Part shown: positions 1-7,790 of the stretch, piece by piece | Layout of the letters: the number at the start of each line of letters is the position of its first letter | Numbering within the stretch: the first letter of the stretch is position 1 | Assembly: GCA_002309655.1 (NCBI GenBank) | Contig: DBXM01000039.1 | Location: 1-52,304 of the forward strand | DNA length: 52,304 bases | Reading direction: 5' to 3' | From: Mageeibacillus sp. UBA1212 | GTDB lineage: Bacteria > Bacillota > Clostridia > UBA1212 | Made by a program: the position numbers and the translations under genes | The notes under the pieces: model-generated | What the model was told of the DNA's origin: nothing | What the model saw: the letters and a program-made list of their open reading frames with translations, nothing else | The model's database searches: none

Positions 1-390
1 GAGTACGAGACCACGATCGAGAAACTCGAAGACGGCACGTACAAGATCACCAACACGCACGTACCTGAGAAGGTCAACGTTGAAGGTATCAAGGAGTGGG
101 CTGACGCCGAGAACGAAGACGGCATCCGTCCGAGCAAGGTCACCGTTATCCTCAAGGCCGACGGCGCTGACAAGGATACGACCGAAGCGACAGTCGACAC
201 CAACTGGGCGTGGGCGTTCAACAACCTGCCGAAGTACAAGTTCACAGTTAACGAAGACGGCTCGATCACGAAGACCGAGATCGTTTACACGGTAGACGAG
301 AGCGCGGTTCCCGAGTACGAGACCACGATCGAGAAACTCGAAGACGGCACGTACAAGATCACCAACACGCACGTTCCTGAGAAGGTCAAC
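1..390 (+). repeat. Near-identical intragenic repeat (copies at 1-78 and 313-390)
   Basis: Bases 1-78 and 313-390 differ at one position (base 63, a in the first copy, t in the second). The period is 312 bp, or 104 codons, which is one Cna-B domain. A looser copy of the LPKYKFTVNEDGSITKTEIVYT stretch is shared by bases 235-294 and 550-609. This points to recent domain duplication or gene conversion. Confidence 0.85.
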
Positions 391-1362
391 GCAAGCGTTA
401 AGAAGGTTTGGGACGACGCGAACAACCAGGACGGCATCCGTCCGGCGACGCTGGTAGTGAAGCTGCTGGCTGACGGCGTTGAAGTGCCTGACAAGACAGT
501 GACGCTCACAGAGGCGGACAACTGGGCTGAGCAGGGCTTCGAGAATCTGCCGAAGTACAAGTTCACGGTTAACGAAGACGGTTCTATCACCAAGACAGAA
601 ATCGTTTACACCTGGGAAGAGGAAGCGCTGCCCACGGGCTACGAGCTCACCGACACCTCCGTCGACGGAACGATCACGACGCTCACCAACAAGCACGTTC
701 CCGAAGTCGTTGAAGTCACGGTCAAGAAGATCTGGGACGACGCGAACAACCAGGACGGCAAGAGACCTGCGAAGCTCGTGGTAACTCTCAGCAACGGCAT
801 GACCGTAACGCTCAGCGAAGAGAACGGCTGGACCGCTTCGATCAGCGATCTGCCCAAGTTCGAGAACGGTGTTGAAATCGTCTACACCTGGACCGAGGAT
901 ACGCTCCCGGCCGGCTACACGCTCACTTCCAACAAGGCTGAAGGCTACGTGACAACGCTGACCAACAGCTACACGCCCGAGCTCACCGAGGCGACGATCA
1001 GGAAGATCTGGAACGACGCGAACAACGCTCGCAAGCTCCGTCCCGAATCGCTCACGGTTGCGCTCAGCAACGGAATGACGGTAGTCCTTAACGAGGCGAA
1101 CAAGTGGACGGCGACGATTACCGACCTGCCCAAGTACGAGAACGGCGTGGAGATCGTCTACACCTGGTCCGAAGTCAAGATGCCGGCAGGCTACAAGCTC
1201 ACGTCTACGGTTGTCGAAGGAACGGTAACTGCTATCACGAACAGCATCCCGATCGATCCTCCGCCGACGTCTGACAGCAACGTTCTGGCTGTTGGCAGCT
1301 GCATCGTCCTCGCAATGGCGGCGTTCCTGGTGATCACCGCAAGAAGGAGAAAGGAAGACTGA
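1..1362 (+). CDS. Cna-B repeat cell-surface protein, C-terminal part (5' end outside window)
   Basis: The reading frame is open from base 1, so the N-terminus is missing; 453 residues are visible. They are tandem Cna-B (collagen-binding protein B-type, transthyretin-like) domains: the tail of one repeat, then four full ones starting near bases 79, 391, 706 and 979. Each has the pattern K-x-W-D-D-A-N-N-Q-D-G-x-R-P, an L-P-K-Y/F-E-N-G-like stretch, Y-T-W-x-E and a closing T-L-T-N. In this family the Lys, Asn and Glu form an intramolecular isopeptide bond; that bond is inferred here. The C-terminus has a Pro-rich PPPTSDSN segment, a roughly 20-residue hydrophobic helix and a positive RRRKED tail, which is the layout of a sortase signal without LPXTG. 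It probably acts as a wall-attached stalk or adhesin. The gene ends just before a terminator. Confidence 0.9.
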   Translation, partial: EYETTIEKLEDGTYKITNTHVPEKVNVEGIKEWADAENEDGIRPSKVTVILKADGADKDTTEATVDTNWAWAFNNLPKYKFTVNEDGSITKTEIVYTVDESAVPEYETTIEKLEDGTYKITNTHVPEKVNASVKKVWDDANNQDGIRPATLVVKLLADGVEVPDKTVTLTEADNWAEQGFENLPKYKFTVNEDGSITKTEIVYTWEEEALPTGYELTDTSVDGTITTLTNKHVPEVVEVTVKKIWDDANNQDGKRPAKLVVTLSNGMTVTLSEENGWTASISDLPKFENGVEIVYTWTEDTLPAGYTLTSNKAEGYVTTLTNSYTPELTEATIRKIWNDANNARKLRPESLTVALSNGMTVVLNEANKWTATITDLPKYENGVEIVYTWSEVKMPAGYKLTSTVVEGTVTAITNSIPIDPPPTSDSNVLAVGSCIVLAMAAFLVITARRRKED

Positions 1363-1460
1363 TCCTTCGAAGCCCTTCCAAGGGCAAATGATCCGGAAAC
1401 GGAAAGGGGGCTTCCGCGTTGGCGGCGGCCTCCGGTTCCCGGACAATAACTAAAACAGGG

Positions 1461-1506
1461 AAGGCTGAACCCGGCGTCGCAAGGCGCTGCGGAACGGCCT
1501 TTTTTG
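1461..1506 (+). terminator. Rho-independent terminator of the Cna-B gene
   Basis: AAGGCTG at 1461-1467 pairs with CGGCCTT at 1495-1501 (one G-T pair). The intervening bases can form an inner G/C-rich hairpin, and a T-run follows from 1500. Confidence 0.6.
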
Positions 1507-1720
1507 TTTGCGGCGGGAAGCTTTCGCGAAGCGCATTCACGCACATGATTCCCGCGCCGTCCGGCAGTTAAGAAGGTTAAAAGATTTTGAGGCATATATA
1601 ATTCAAGACACGGAATGCCCGCAAAAGCGCCGCATTCTCCCGCGAAGCGACCCGCATTCTTCCCGCGAAACCGCTTGCAAAAAAAGTTGAAAAAAAAGAT
1701 TGAAAAACGTTCAAAAACGC

Positions 1721-1748
1721 TTGACAAAGAAATCAGATGTGGTATAAT
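1721..1748 (+). promoter_or_regulatory. lexA promoter, sigma-A type with extended -10
   Basis: A perfect TTGACA (1721-1726) is followed by 16 bp and a perfect TATAAT (1743-1748). TGG directly before the -10 makes an extended -10. Confidence 0.85.
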
Positions 1749-1752
1749 TCAA

Positions 1753-1773
1753 TCGGAAGCGGGTTGCTTCCGA
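1753..1773. promoter_or_regulatory. Palindrome at the lexA transcription start (candidate operator)
   Basis: TCGGAAGC (1753-1760), a 5-bp spacer, and its exact reverse complement GCTTCCGA (1766-1773) lie 4 bp after the -10 box, covering the expected start site. The position suits a repressor operator. The sequence does not match the usual Gram-positive SOS box (GAAC-N4-GTTC), so it may be a divergent LexA site, another protein's site or an RNA hairpin. Confidence 0.5.
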
Positions 1774-1816
1774 AAGAGCCGCGCAAGCACCGGGCGGGAA
1801 CGGAAAGGAGACGGAG

Positions 1817-2446
1817 ATGAGAAGCAAGAATCCTGAAATGATGAAGAAAATTGCGTCCTTTGCGGAATCGTACTATATCGCGAACGGGCGCTCTCCATCG
1901 ACTTCCGAGATCGCCGCAGAGACGGGAATCGCGCGGGGAACTGTTTACAAGTATCTGGTCGCAATGGACAGGGCGGGAATGGTGAAGTACGACGGCTGCA
2001 GCATCGTGACTTCAATTACCGACAAATACGAATCGTCCGTGTCATGCGTTCCGGTCTGCGGCAGTATTCCTTGCGGGTCGCCGATGGAAGAGGAAGAAAA
2101 CATTGACGTTATTGTGACGCTTCCGCGGAAGATTTTCGGGCCCGGGGAACTGTTCATACTTGCGGCTTCCGGCGACTCCATGACCGGTGCGGGAATCGCG
2201 GACGGCGACTATGTGGTGCTGGCGAGGCAGGAGACTGCGGAAGACGGAGACATCGTGGCGGCGCTTGTCGACGGAACGGTGAGCACCCTGAAAACGTACC
2301 GCGTCGACCAAACGACCGGAGAGGTGTACCTGAAGCCGGAGAACGAAAAGTATGATGTGATAAGGCCCAAGGACTCGCTTTCTGTCCAGGGCGTGGTACG
2401 CAAGATAATCAAGGACCCCGCAAGTCTTGCCGGCAACATGGCGTGA
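1817..2446 (+). CDS. lexA: LexA-type SOS repressor with Cys-Gly cleavage site
   Basis: The product is a 209-residue transcriptional repressor and S24 self-protease. An N-terminal winged helix (about residues 1-65, helix-turn-helix near 28-50) binds DNA. The C-terminal S24 peptidase domain has the nucleophile Ser121 in SGDSM and the general-base Lys159 in STLK. On RecA activation LexA cuts itself at an Ala-Gly bond; here the aligned bond is Cys86-Gly87 (VPVCGSIPCGSP). UmuD, a relative, also uses Cys-Gly. The start is the ATG after a GGAAAGGAG ribosome site. Its own strong promoter and a palindrome at the start site suggest autoregulation. The next gene starts 31 bp downstream and is probably cotranscribed. 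Confidence 0.9.
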   Translation: MRSKNPEMMKKIASFAESYYIANGRSPSTSEIAAETGIARGTVYKYLVAMDRAGMVKYDGCSIVTSITDKYESSVSCVPVCGSIPCGSPMEEEENIDVIVTLPRKIFGPGELFILAASGDSMTGAGIADGDYVVLARQETAEDGDIVAALVDGTVSTLKTYRVDQTTGEVYLKPENEKYDVIRPKDSLSVQGVVRKIIKDPASLAGNMA

Positions 2447-2477
2447 ACCGCGGGAATATCAACGGAGGTGACTGCGT

Positions 2478-3476
2478 TTGGAACTTAATACAATATTCAG
2501 CGACAGAACTGTTTTCGCGGAGAATCTGCCGATCAGAGTCTTCGGAACCGGGGACGGCTGTGTGAAAGTCTCTTTCCTCGGCGAGACCGCAGAGGCGTGC
2601 TCGTTCGGTGAACGGTGGGAAGTCGAGCTTGCTCCGCGCGAAGCCGGTGGACCTTATGAAATGGAAATCGAGCTTGACGGTGAAAAAAAAGTGCTGTCTG
2701 ACGTTTACGTCGGGAAGGTTTACCTCATTGCAGGCCAGTCGAATGCGGAGTTTCAGCTCGTAACTTCGAACACTTCGCAGGAGCTTTACAGGGACGACCC
2801 GCTGCTCAGAAACTATTTCGTGAGCCGGCCGTGGATCGAAACCGAGGCGCTTTCATCAAAGGACGGATGGCTGCCCGCGAAGAAGGAAACTGTAGGCGTG
2901 TGGAGCGCGATCGGGTACCTCGCCGGTGAGTCCGTGAGGAACGCGACCGGAAAAGCAGTGGGTCTGATTTCGTGCTACCAGGGGGCGTCGGTTATTGAGT
3001 CGTGGCTGCCGAGCGAGATTGCGGACGGTATAAGACTGCCGGACAGCCAGTGCTACATAGACCACTACTACCCGGACTTCACCCCGTGGAACGGGAACGG
3101 AATCATTTACGAGACGATGCTAAAAACTTTTATGCCTTTTGCGGTAAACGGAGTTGTTTGGTACCAGGGCGAGAGCGACACCACGGTTCAGGAGGCCGCG
3201 ATTTACGACAGGTCTATGGAACTTCTGTTCGCGTGCGTGCGCGATATGCAGCGGAATCCGGAGCTTCCTTTTGTCGCGGTCCAGATAGCGGATTACGACT
3301 ACAGGAAGGAGTACGACCCTGACGGCTGGAAGGGAATACAGCTTGCGCAGGAGAGAGCGGCGCAAAAGGACGGACTGGTCAAACTGGTGAAATGCGCGGA
3401 CATCTGCGAGAGCTCCATGATTCACCCGGTCACCAAAAACGCGCTGGCGGAGAGAATCGCGTTCGCGTTGCTATAA
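2478..3476 (+). CDS. Sialate O-acetylesterase-like SGNH esterase
   Basis: This 332-residue protein of the SASA/SGNH hydrolase fold probably removes acetyl groups from sialic acids or plant glycans. Visible motifs are the nucleophile block AGQSN (Ser88), the WYQGESD block (229-235) typical of sialate O-acetylesterases, and a C-terminal His (His316 in MIHP). An N-terminal beta-rich segment of about 75 residues precedes the catalytic core. It has no signal peptide, so it looks cytoplasmic. The start is TTG, chosen because GGAGG sits 9 bp upstream and no better in-frame start exists. It lies close behind lexA with no visible promoter of its own. The true substrate is not shown by the sequence. 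Confidence 0.8.
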   Translation: MELNTIFSDRTVFAENLPIRVFGTGDGCVKVSFLGETAEACSFGERWEVELAPREAGGPYEMEIELDGEKKVLSDVYVGKVYLIAGQSNAEFQLVTSNTSQELYRDDPLLRNYFVSRPWIETEALSSKDGWLPAKKETVGVWSAIGYLAGESVRNATGKAVGLISCYQGASVIESWLPSEIADGIRLPDSQCYIDHYYPDFTPWNGNGIIYETMLKTFMPFAVNGVVWYQGESDTTVQEAAIYDRSMELLFACVRDMQRNPELPFVAVQIADYDYRKEYDPDGWKGIQLAQERAAQKDGLVKLVKCADICESSMIHPVTKNALAERIAFALL

Positions 3477-3555
3477 GCCGGTTTTAAGCCGCTTTGAAGT
3501 TGCTTTGCGATGTTCTAAAGCTGTTCAGAGGGTACTTCGAGGGTGCGGAACCGGA

Positions 3556-3584
3556 TTGAAATAACCTCGCGTCAGTGGTACAAT
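3556..3584 (+). promoter_or_regulatory. Promoter of the suf-cysS operon
   Basis: TTGAAA (3556-3561), a 17-bp spacer, then TACAAT (3579-3584) preceded by TGG. The leader to the sufC start is about 120 bp, G/C-rich and able to form hairpins; I recognise no riboswitch in it. Confidence 0.75.
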
Positions 3585-3710
3585 AAAAAGTCAGCCCGCG
3601 GAGCGGACAGTTCCGGAAAGGGCGGACGGAAGCCGCCTTAGCGGTACGGTGCCGGTATGCGTTCCCGTTTATTTCCGGACGGGATGCGGCTACCTGATTG
3701 GGAGAGAGAT

Positions 3711-4421
3711 ATGCTTGAATTCAAAAACGTGACTTACATTACGGAAGACAATTCCAAAATAGTCGACGATGTGAGTTTTAAGATTTCTGAGAGATTCGTC
3801 GCGGTGACGGGTCCCAACGGAAGCGGAAAGTCGACGATCGCGAGACTCGTGGCGGGAATCATTAAGCCGACCGAGGGAAAGATACTTCTTGACGGAGAGG
3901 ACATTACCGGACTGAACGTTACCGAGAGGGCGAACAGAGGCATAAGCTATGCCTTCCAGCAGCCCGTGAAGTTCAAGGGACTCGACGTAAAAGACCTTCT
4001 GTCGCTGGCGGCCGGAAAGCGGCTCGGCACCAAGGAGGCCTGCAGGTACCTGTCGATGGTCGGGCTTTGCGCCAAGGACTATATCTACCGCGAAGCGAAC
4101 GCGAGCCTTTCCGGAGGGGAACTCAAGCGCATTGAAATCGCCATGGTTATTGCCAGAAATACGAAGCTTTCGGTGTTTGACGAGCCGGAGGCGGGAATCG
4201 ACCTCTGGAGCTTCAACAATCTGATCAATGTGTTTAAAGAACTTCACGAGAGCACGAAGGGAAGCATCGTAATCATTTCGCACCAGGAGAGGATTCTGAA
4301 GCTTGCTGACAGAATTATCGTTATCGCCGACGGAACGGTTACCGCGGACGGCACCGGAGAGGAGATCTACGGCGAGCTCGCGTCGCCTTCGGGCTGCAAA
4401 TTCTACAGGAAGGGGAGGTAG
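3711..4421 (+). CDS. sufC: SufC-type ABC ATPase of a minimal Suf Fe-S cluster system
   Basis: SufC is the ATPase that drives Fe-S cluster assembly on the SufB scaffold. The 236 residues carry Walker A GPNGSGKST (34-42), a Q-loop (AFQQP, 82-86), the ABC signature LSGGE (133-137), Walker B LSVFDEPE (153-160) and the switch His191. The start at 3711 gives the usual SufC N-terminus (MLEFKNV) behind GGGAGAGAG; an in-frame ATG 54 bp upstream would add 18 unrelated residues. It is 3 bp from the sufB-like gene, and the two should form one complex. No sufD, sufS, sufU or sufE is in the neighbourhood, which matches the two-gene SUF-like minimal (SMS) systems of anaerobes. Confidence 0.93.
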   Translation: MLEFKNVTYITEDNSKIVDDVSFKISERFVAVTGPNGSGKSTIARLVAGIIKPTEGKILLDGEDITGLNVTERANRGISYAFQQPVKFKGLDVKDLLSLAAGKRLGTKEACRYLSMVGLCAKDYIYREANASLSGGELKRIEIAMVIARNTKLSVFDEPEAGIDLWSFNNLINVFKELHESTKGSIVIISHQERILKLADRIIVIADGTVTADGTGEEIYGELASPSGCKFYRKGR

Positions 4422-4424
4422 AGT

Positions 4425-5357
4425 ATGGAACTTAAGAGTCTCGACAAAGAACAGCTTGACCTGCTTGAGAGCATTGCGGGCATCAGAGAATTCGACGACT
4501 CGTCCGCATTCAACCTTCGCCTGAACGGAAAAGGCGTGGCGAGAAACGTGACCGAGAATATCAAGATCGTTCCCAAGCCGGACGGTTCGGGTATCGAAAT
4601 CTACGTTAAGAAGGGCACCAAAGGCGAGCAGGTCCACATACCGGTTCTGATCAGTCAGAGCGGGCTGAAGGAGACGGTCTTCAACGACTTTTTCATCGGT
4701 GAGAACTCGGACGTCACGGTCATAGCGGGATGCGGAATTCACAACTGCGGAGTCGAGGAGTCGGAGCACAGCGGAATCCACTCGTTCTATATAGGTAAGA
4801 ACGCAAAGGTAAAATACTTCGAAAAGCACAACGGAAACGGTGACGGCGGAAGACGGATCATGAATCCGACCACGTACGTAGAGCTTGAAGAGGGTGCCTT
4901 TATGGAGATGGATACCGTTCAGCTCGGAGGAGTCGACGACACTTCCAGAAAAACGACAGCGGTCGTGGGAGACAGCGCGAAAATCACTGTCAGCGAAAAA
5001 ATAATGACCAACGGAAGCCAGCACGCGGAGACCGAGTTCTCGGTGGATCTGAACGGAGAGAACTCCGGGGCGCACCTTATTTCCAGATCGGTAGCGAAAG
5101 AGAATTCGACTCAGAAGTTCGTTTCCGACATCAGGGGAAACGCGCCTTCCAACGGACATTCGGAGTGCGACGCAATCGTTATGGACAACGCGAAGGTCGT
5201 TGCGGAGCCGAGACTTTCGGCGAATAATATAGACGCTGCGCTTATTCACGAGGCCGCGATCGGGAAAATCGCCGGCGAGCAGATAACGAAGCTTATGACG
5301 CTCGGACTTACCGAAAAGGAAGCCGAGGAACAGATCATAAACGGTTTTTTGAAATAA
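4425..5357 (+). CDS. sufB: SufB/SufD-like Fe-S scaffold (single, SmsB type)
   Basis: This 310-residue protein has the SufB/SufD beta-helix core and the conserved C-terminal HEAAIGKIAGEQ (275-286), which lies next to the SufC-binding surface in the family. It is much shorter than a canonical SufB (about 470) and has no SufD partner, so a homodimer with SufC is likely. Candidate cluster or sulfur ligands are Cys103, Cys108 (AGCGIHNCG) and Cys248 (SECDA), with Glu276 nearby. The start follows GGAGG across the sufC stop, suggesting translational coupling. cysS follows after 15 bp. The assignment to the minimal SMS class rests on length, gene order and the missing SufD; it has not been tested by phylogeny. 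Confidence 0.88.
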   Translation: MELKSLDKEQLDLLESIAGIREFDDSSAFNLRLNGKGVARNVTENIKIVPKPDGSGIEIYVKKGTKGEQVHIPVLISQSGLKETVFNDFFIGENSDVTVIAGCGIHNCGVEESEHSGIHSFYIGKNAKVKYFEKHNGNGDGGRRIMNPTTYVELEEGAFMEMDTVQLGGVDDTSRKTTAVVGDSAKITVSEKIMTNGSQHAETEFSVDLNGENSGAHLISRSVAKENSTQKFVSDIRGNAPSNGHSECDAIVMDNAKVVAEPRLSANNIDAALIHEAAIGKIAGEQITKLMTLGLTEKEAEEQIINGFLK

Positions 5358-5372
5358 AGGAGGCCAAAGAAG

Positions 5373-6809
5373 ATGCTTAAGGTTTACAATGTACTTACCA
5401 GGAACAAGGAACCGTTCGTGCCGCTTGACGGAAAGAACGTTAAAATGTACGCCTGCGGTATTACGGCTTCCGGGTCGGCGCATATCGGGCACGCCTATCA
5501 GGCCGTCATTTTCGACGTGATAAGGAACTATCTGGAGTACTCCGGATACAACGTGACATACGTGAGAAATTACACCGATGTCGACGACAAGATCATAATC
5601 AAGGCGAGGGAACTGGGCGTGAATCCGCTCGAGTACGCCGAAAAGATCATGGCGGAGATCGACGCGCAGTTTGAGCAGCTCGGAGTTTACCCGCCTACGG
5701 TTTGCTCCAGGGCCACCGAGTGCATAGGGGATATGATCGCCTTCATACAGGCGCTGATCGACAAAGGGTACGCCTATCCGACCGAATACGGCGACGTGTA
5801 TTTCAAAGTCGACGCGTTCCCGGAGTACGGGAAGTTTTCGAACAGGACCGCGGGCGAGGAGCTTTTGAGCGGCGTCAGGAACGAGACCGAGCCCGGCAAG
5901 GAGAACGACAGGGACTTCGCGCTGTGGAAGCACGCGGGCGACGACGAGATATTCTGGGACAGCCCGTGGGGCCCCGGAAGACCGGGATGGCACATTGAGT
6001 GCAGCACGATGAGTATGAAATTCCTCGGTGAGACGCTCGACATTCACGGCGGCGGCAAGGACCTTATATTCCCGCACCACGAGAACGAAATCGCACAAAG
6101 CGAGGCGCTCACCGGAAAGCAGTTCGCGAAATACTGGCTCCACAACGGACTCGTAAAAGTGAACGGACAGAAAATGTCGAAGTCGCTCGGCAACGGTATC
6201 CTTCTCGGCGACCTTTTGAAAGAGTTCAACGGCGACGTCATTAAAATGACCCTGCTGATGAACAGCTACCGTTCGGATATCAATATAATGGACGGCATTT
6301 TCGACAGCAACGAGGAAAAGATCTACGACATCTACAAGCTGTTCGCGAAGATCGACTCGCTCGCGGAAGACGTCAAACCCGCCGAAGGGTGCGAGCTCTC
6401 GGCCAGAATCAGAAGAGAATTCACTGAAGCTATGGACAACGACTTCAACACGGCGCTGGCCGTCGCGAACCTGTTCGGCTACGTGAACGAACTGACAAAG
6501 CTCGTCAACAAGAACATGATTGCGGAGGCGGTCGACGTCAAGAACACGCTGAAGGAAGTTTACGGTGTGCTGAGGCTTCTCAATATGGACCCCGCGGAAG
6601 CCGTGAGAGGGACGAGAGAAAAATACCTGAAGCTTAGCGGCGTCACGAAGGAAGAGGCCGACGCACAGCTGGCAAAGTGGGTCTCACTCAGGAACGCGAA
6701 GGACTTTGCGGGAGCGGATCCGGTCAGGAACGCAATGGCTGAAAAGGGAATCGTTTTCGTCACCGAGCGCGGCGGCGGTTCGTACTGGGACGTAAAGATT
6801 GGCAAGTAA
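5373..6809 (+). CDS. cysS: Cysteinyl-tRNA synthetase
   Basis: This 478-residue class I synthetase charges tRNA-Cys. The HIGH motif is at 37-40 and KMSKSLGN is present. Zn ligands are visible as Cys28, the Cys of HIECS and the HHENE histidine. The N-terminal signature is CGITASGSAHIGHAY, whereas the usual form is close to CGPTVYDxxHIGHAR, so this is a divergent CysS subtype. The C-terminal DALR-like and anticodon regions appear intact. A strong AAAGGAGG ribosome site lies 15 bp after the sufB-like gene, so it should be in the suf operon, tying Cys charging to Fe-S assembly transcription. MshC, the mycothiol ligase relative, is less likely because the tRNA-binding C-terminus is complete. Confidence 0.9.
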   Translation: MLKVYNVLTRNKEPFVPLDGKNVKMYACGITASGSAHIGHAYQAVIFDVIRNYLEYSGYNVTYVRNYTDVDDKIIIKARELGVNPLEYAEKIMAEIDAQFEQLGVYPPTVCSRATECIGDMIAFIQALIDKGYAYPTEYGDVYFKVDAFPEYGKFSNRTAGEELLSGVRNETEPGKENDRDFALWKHAGDDEIFWDSPWGPGRPGWHIECSTMSMKFLGETLDIHGGGKDLIFPHHENEIAQSEALTGKQFAKYWLHNGLVKVNGQKMSKSLGNGILLGDLLKEFNGDVIKMTLLMNSYRSDINIMDGIFDSNEEKIYDIYKLFAKIDSLAEDVKPAEGCELSARIRREFTEAMDNDFNTALAVANLFGYVNELTKLVNKNMIAEAVDVKNTLKEVYGVLRLLNMDPAEAVRGTREKYLKLSGVTKEEADAQLAKWVSLRNAKDFAGADPVRNAMAEKGIVFVTERGGGSYWDVKIGK

Positions 6810-6855
6810 CGCGGTCAAGCCGCTTTAAGAGTTTTTTAAGGATGCGATCATTTTG

Positions 6856-6884
6856 TTGACAAAACGCGTCCGAAAATGTATCCT
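6856..6884 (+). promoter_or_regulatory. Probable promoter of ireB-ruvX-yrzB
   Basis: A perfect TTGACA (6856-6861), a 17-bp spacer and a weak -10, TATCCT (6879-6884). The 140-bp leader contains a small hairpin (AGGCA...TGCCT near 6918-6937). Confidence 0.5.
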
Positions 6885-7024
6885 TAAAGCGTCGGTCAAC
6901 CTTTGTAAACATGTGAGGCATTTTGAGGTGCCTGCGCGGGATTTCAGACAGGCGGCGGAAGACAGTATTTACAGGACAAGAGAGCAGAGAAAGATTAGAG
7001 AGTATCAGGCAAGGAAGTGGATTT

Positions 7025-7309
7025 ATGGAAGATAAAAACAAGATAACAAAGAACACGACATTCATGGACACAAGCAAACGCGACGAAAACGCGGCTGCGC
7101 GCATAATCGATCAGGTGTACGTGTGTCTCAGAGAGAGAGGCTACAACCCGATCAACCAGATTGTCGGCTACATTATGTCTGGCGACCCGACGTATATCAC
7201 CAACTTCGGCGGAGCGAGAGCTCTTATTACCGAGGTGGCGAGAGACGAGCTTATGGACGAGTTTGTGAGATTCTACCTGGAGCATCTCAAAATTGATGGC
7301 GGACGCTGA
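7025..7309 (+). CDS. ireB: IreB family regulatory phosphoprotein (UPF0297/YrzL)
   Basis: This 94-residue protein is of the UPF0297 (DUF965) family. The family member IreB of Enterococcus faecalis is phosphorylated on N-terminal Thr residues by the IreK PASTA kinase and affects cephalosporin resistance. The conserved core is visible (ALITEVARDELMDEF preceded by GYNPINQIVGYIMSGDPTYI). The N-terminus has a Thr pair (NTTFMDT) in the region phosphorylated in IreB. The start at 7025 follows AAGGAAG and gives the normal family length; an upstream in-frame start would add 34 unrelated residues. It heads the classic ireB-ruvX-yrzB cluster of Firmicutes. Confidence 0.93.
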   Translation: MEDKNKITKNTTFMDTSKRDENAAARIIDQVYVCLRERGYNPINQIVGYIMSGDPTYITNFGGARALITEVARDELMDEFVRFYLEHLKIDGGR

Positions 7310-7319
7310 GGAGACATCG

Positions 7320-7763
7320 ATGTCATCGGCTATAGGGATTGATTACGGCGATTCGAGAATAGGAATTGCCGTCAGCGACCGGTTGGGACTGGTGGCGACG
7401 CCGAGGTGCGTTCTCGACGGGAAAAAGTCGCTTAACGAGGTCTGCGAGGCAATCGGGGAAATCTACCGGAAAGAGCAGTGCGACACCGTGGTGATTGGTT
7501 ATCCGCTCAACATGGACGGCACTTCGGGGAACCGCGTTCACAGAACGGAGAAGTTTATCGGACGCTTTACGGAGATGTTCCCGGAGGCTGAGATCGTTAG
7601 ATGGGACGAGAGACTTACGACCGTTGCCGCCGACAGGGCGATGCTCTCCATGGGCGTCAAACAGAAGAGGAAAGGCGTCAGCGACATGATTGCCGCTCAG
7701 ATGATTCTTCAGGGATATCTCGACAGCAAGAGAACCGCAAAGAAGGCGGGCGGAGACACGTGA
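7320..7763 (+). CDS. ruvX: RuvX/YqgF family RNase H-fold protein
   Basis: This 147-residue protein has the YqgF fold. The family is annotated as a putative Holliday-junction resolvase, and YqgF in E. coli is needed for 16S rRNA 5' maturation. Motifs are GIDYGDSRIGIAVSD at the N-terminus, VIGYPLNMDGT and RWDERLTT, supplying the usual acidic residues. The start is the ATG at 7320 with GAGGAG six bases before it; an earlier in-frame TTG at 7293 would overlap ireB and add nine residues. It is 10 bp downstream of ireB and 27 bp upstream of yrzB, so an operon is likely. Confidence 0.93.
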   Translation: MSSAIGIDYGDSRIGIAVSDRLGLVATPRCVLDGKKSLNEVCEAIGEIYRKEQCDTVVIGYPLNMDGTSGNRVHRTEKFIGRFTEMFPEAEIVRWDERLTTVAADRAMLSMGVKQKRKGVSDMIAAQMILQGYLDSKRTAKKAGGDT

Positions 7764-7790
7764 GCCGCCGCGGGCTGAAAGGAGCGACAG

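Larger units (their letters stand above)
1363..1816. other. Intergenic region with terminator, promoter and palindrome
   Basis: This 454-bp gap holds a short hairpin (GCCCTTCCAAGGGC, near 1371-1384), a rho-independent terminator for the surface protein, a strong promoter for lexA and a palindrome at its start site (listed separately). I see no gene in it. Confidence 0.6.

Noticed and set aside
1700..1720. A standard SOS box overlapping the lexA -35
   Set aside because: GAAA-AAC-GTTC is one base short of the GAAC-N4-GTTC spacing and lacks the first C; the palindrome at 1753-1773 is a better candidate.
3690..6143. An 817-codon open frame on the minus strand opposite sufC, the sufB-like gene and cysS
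   Set aside because: It is fully antisense to three clear conserved genes, has an Arg/Val-rich composition and matches no domain. Long antisense frames are expected with this codon usage.
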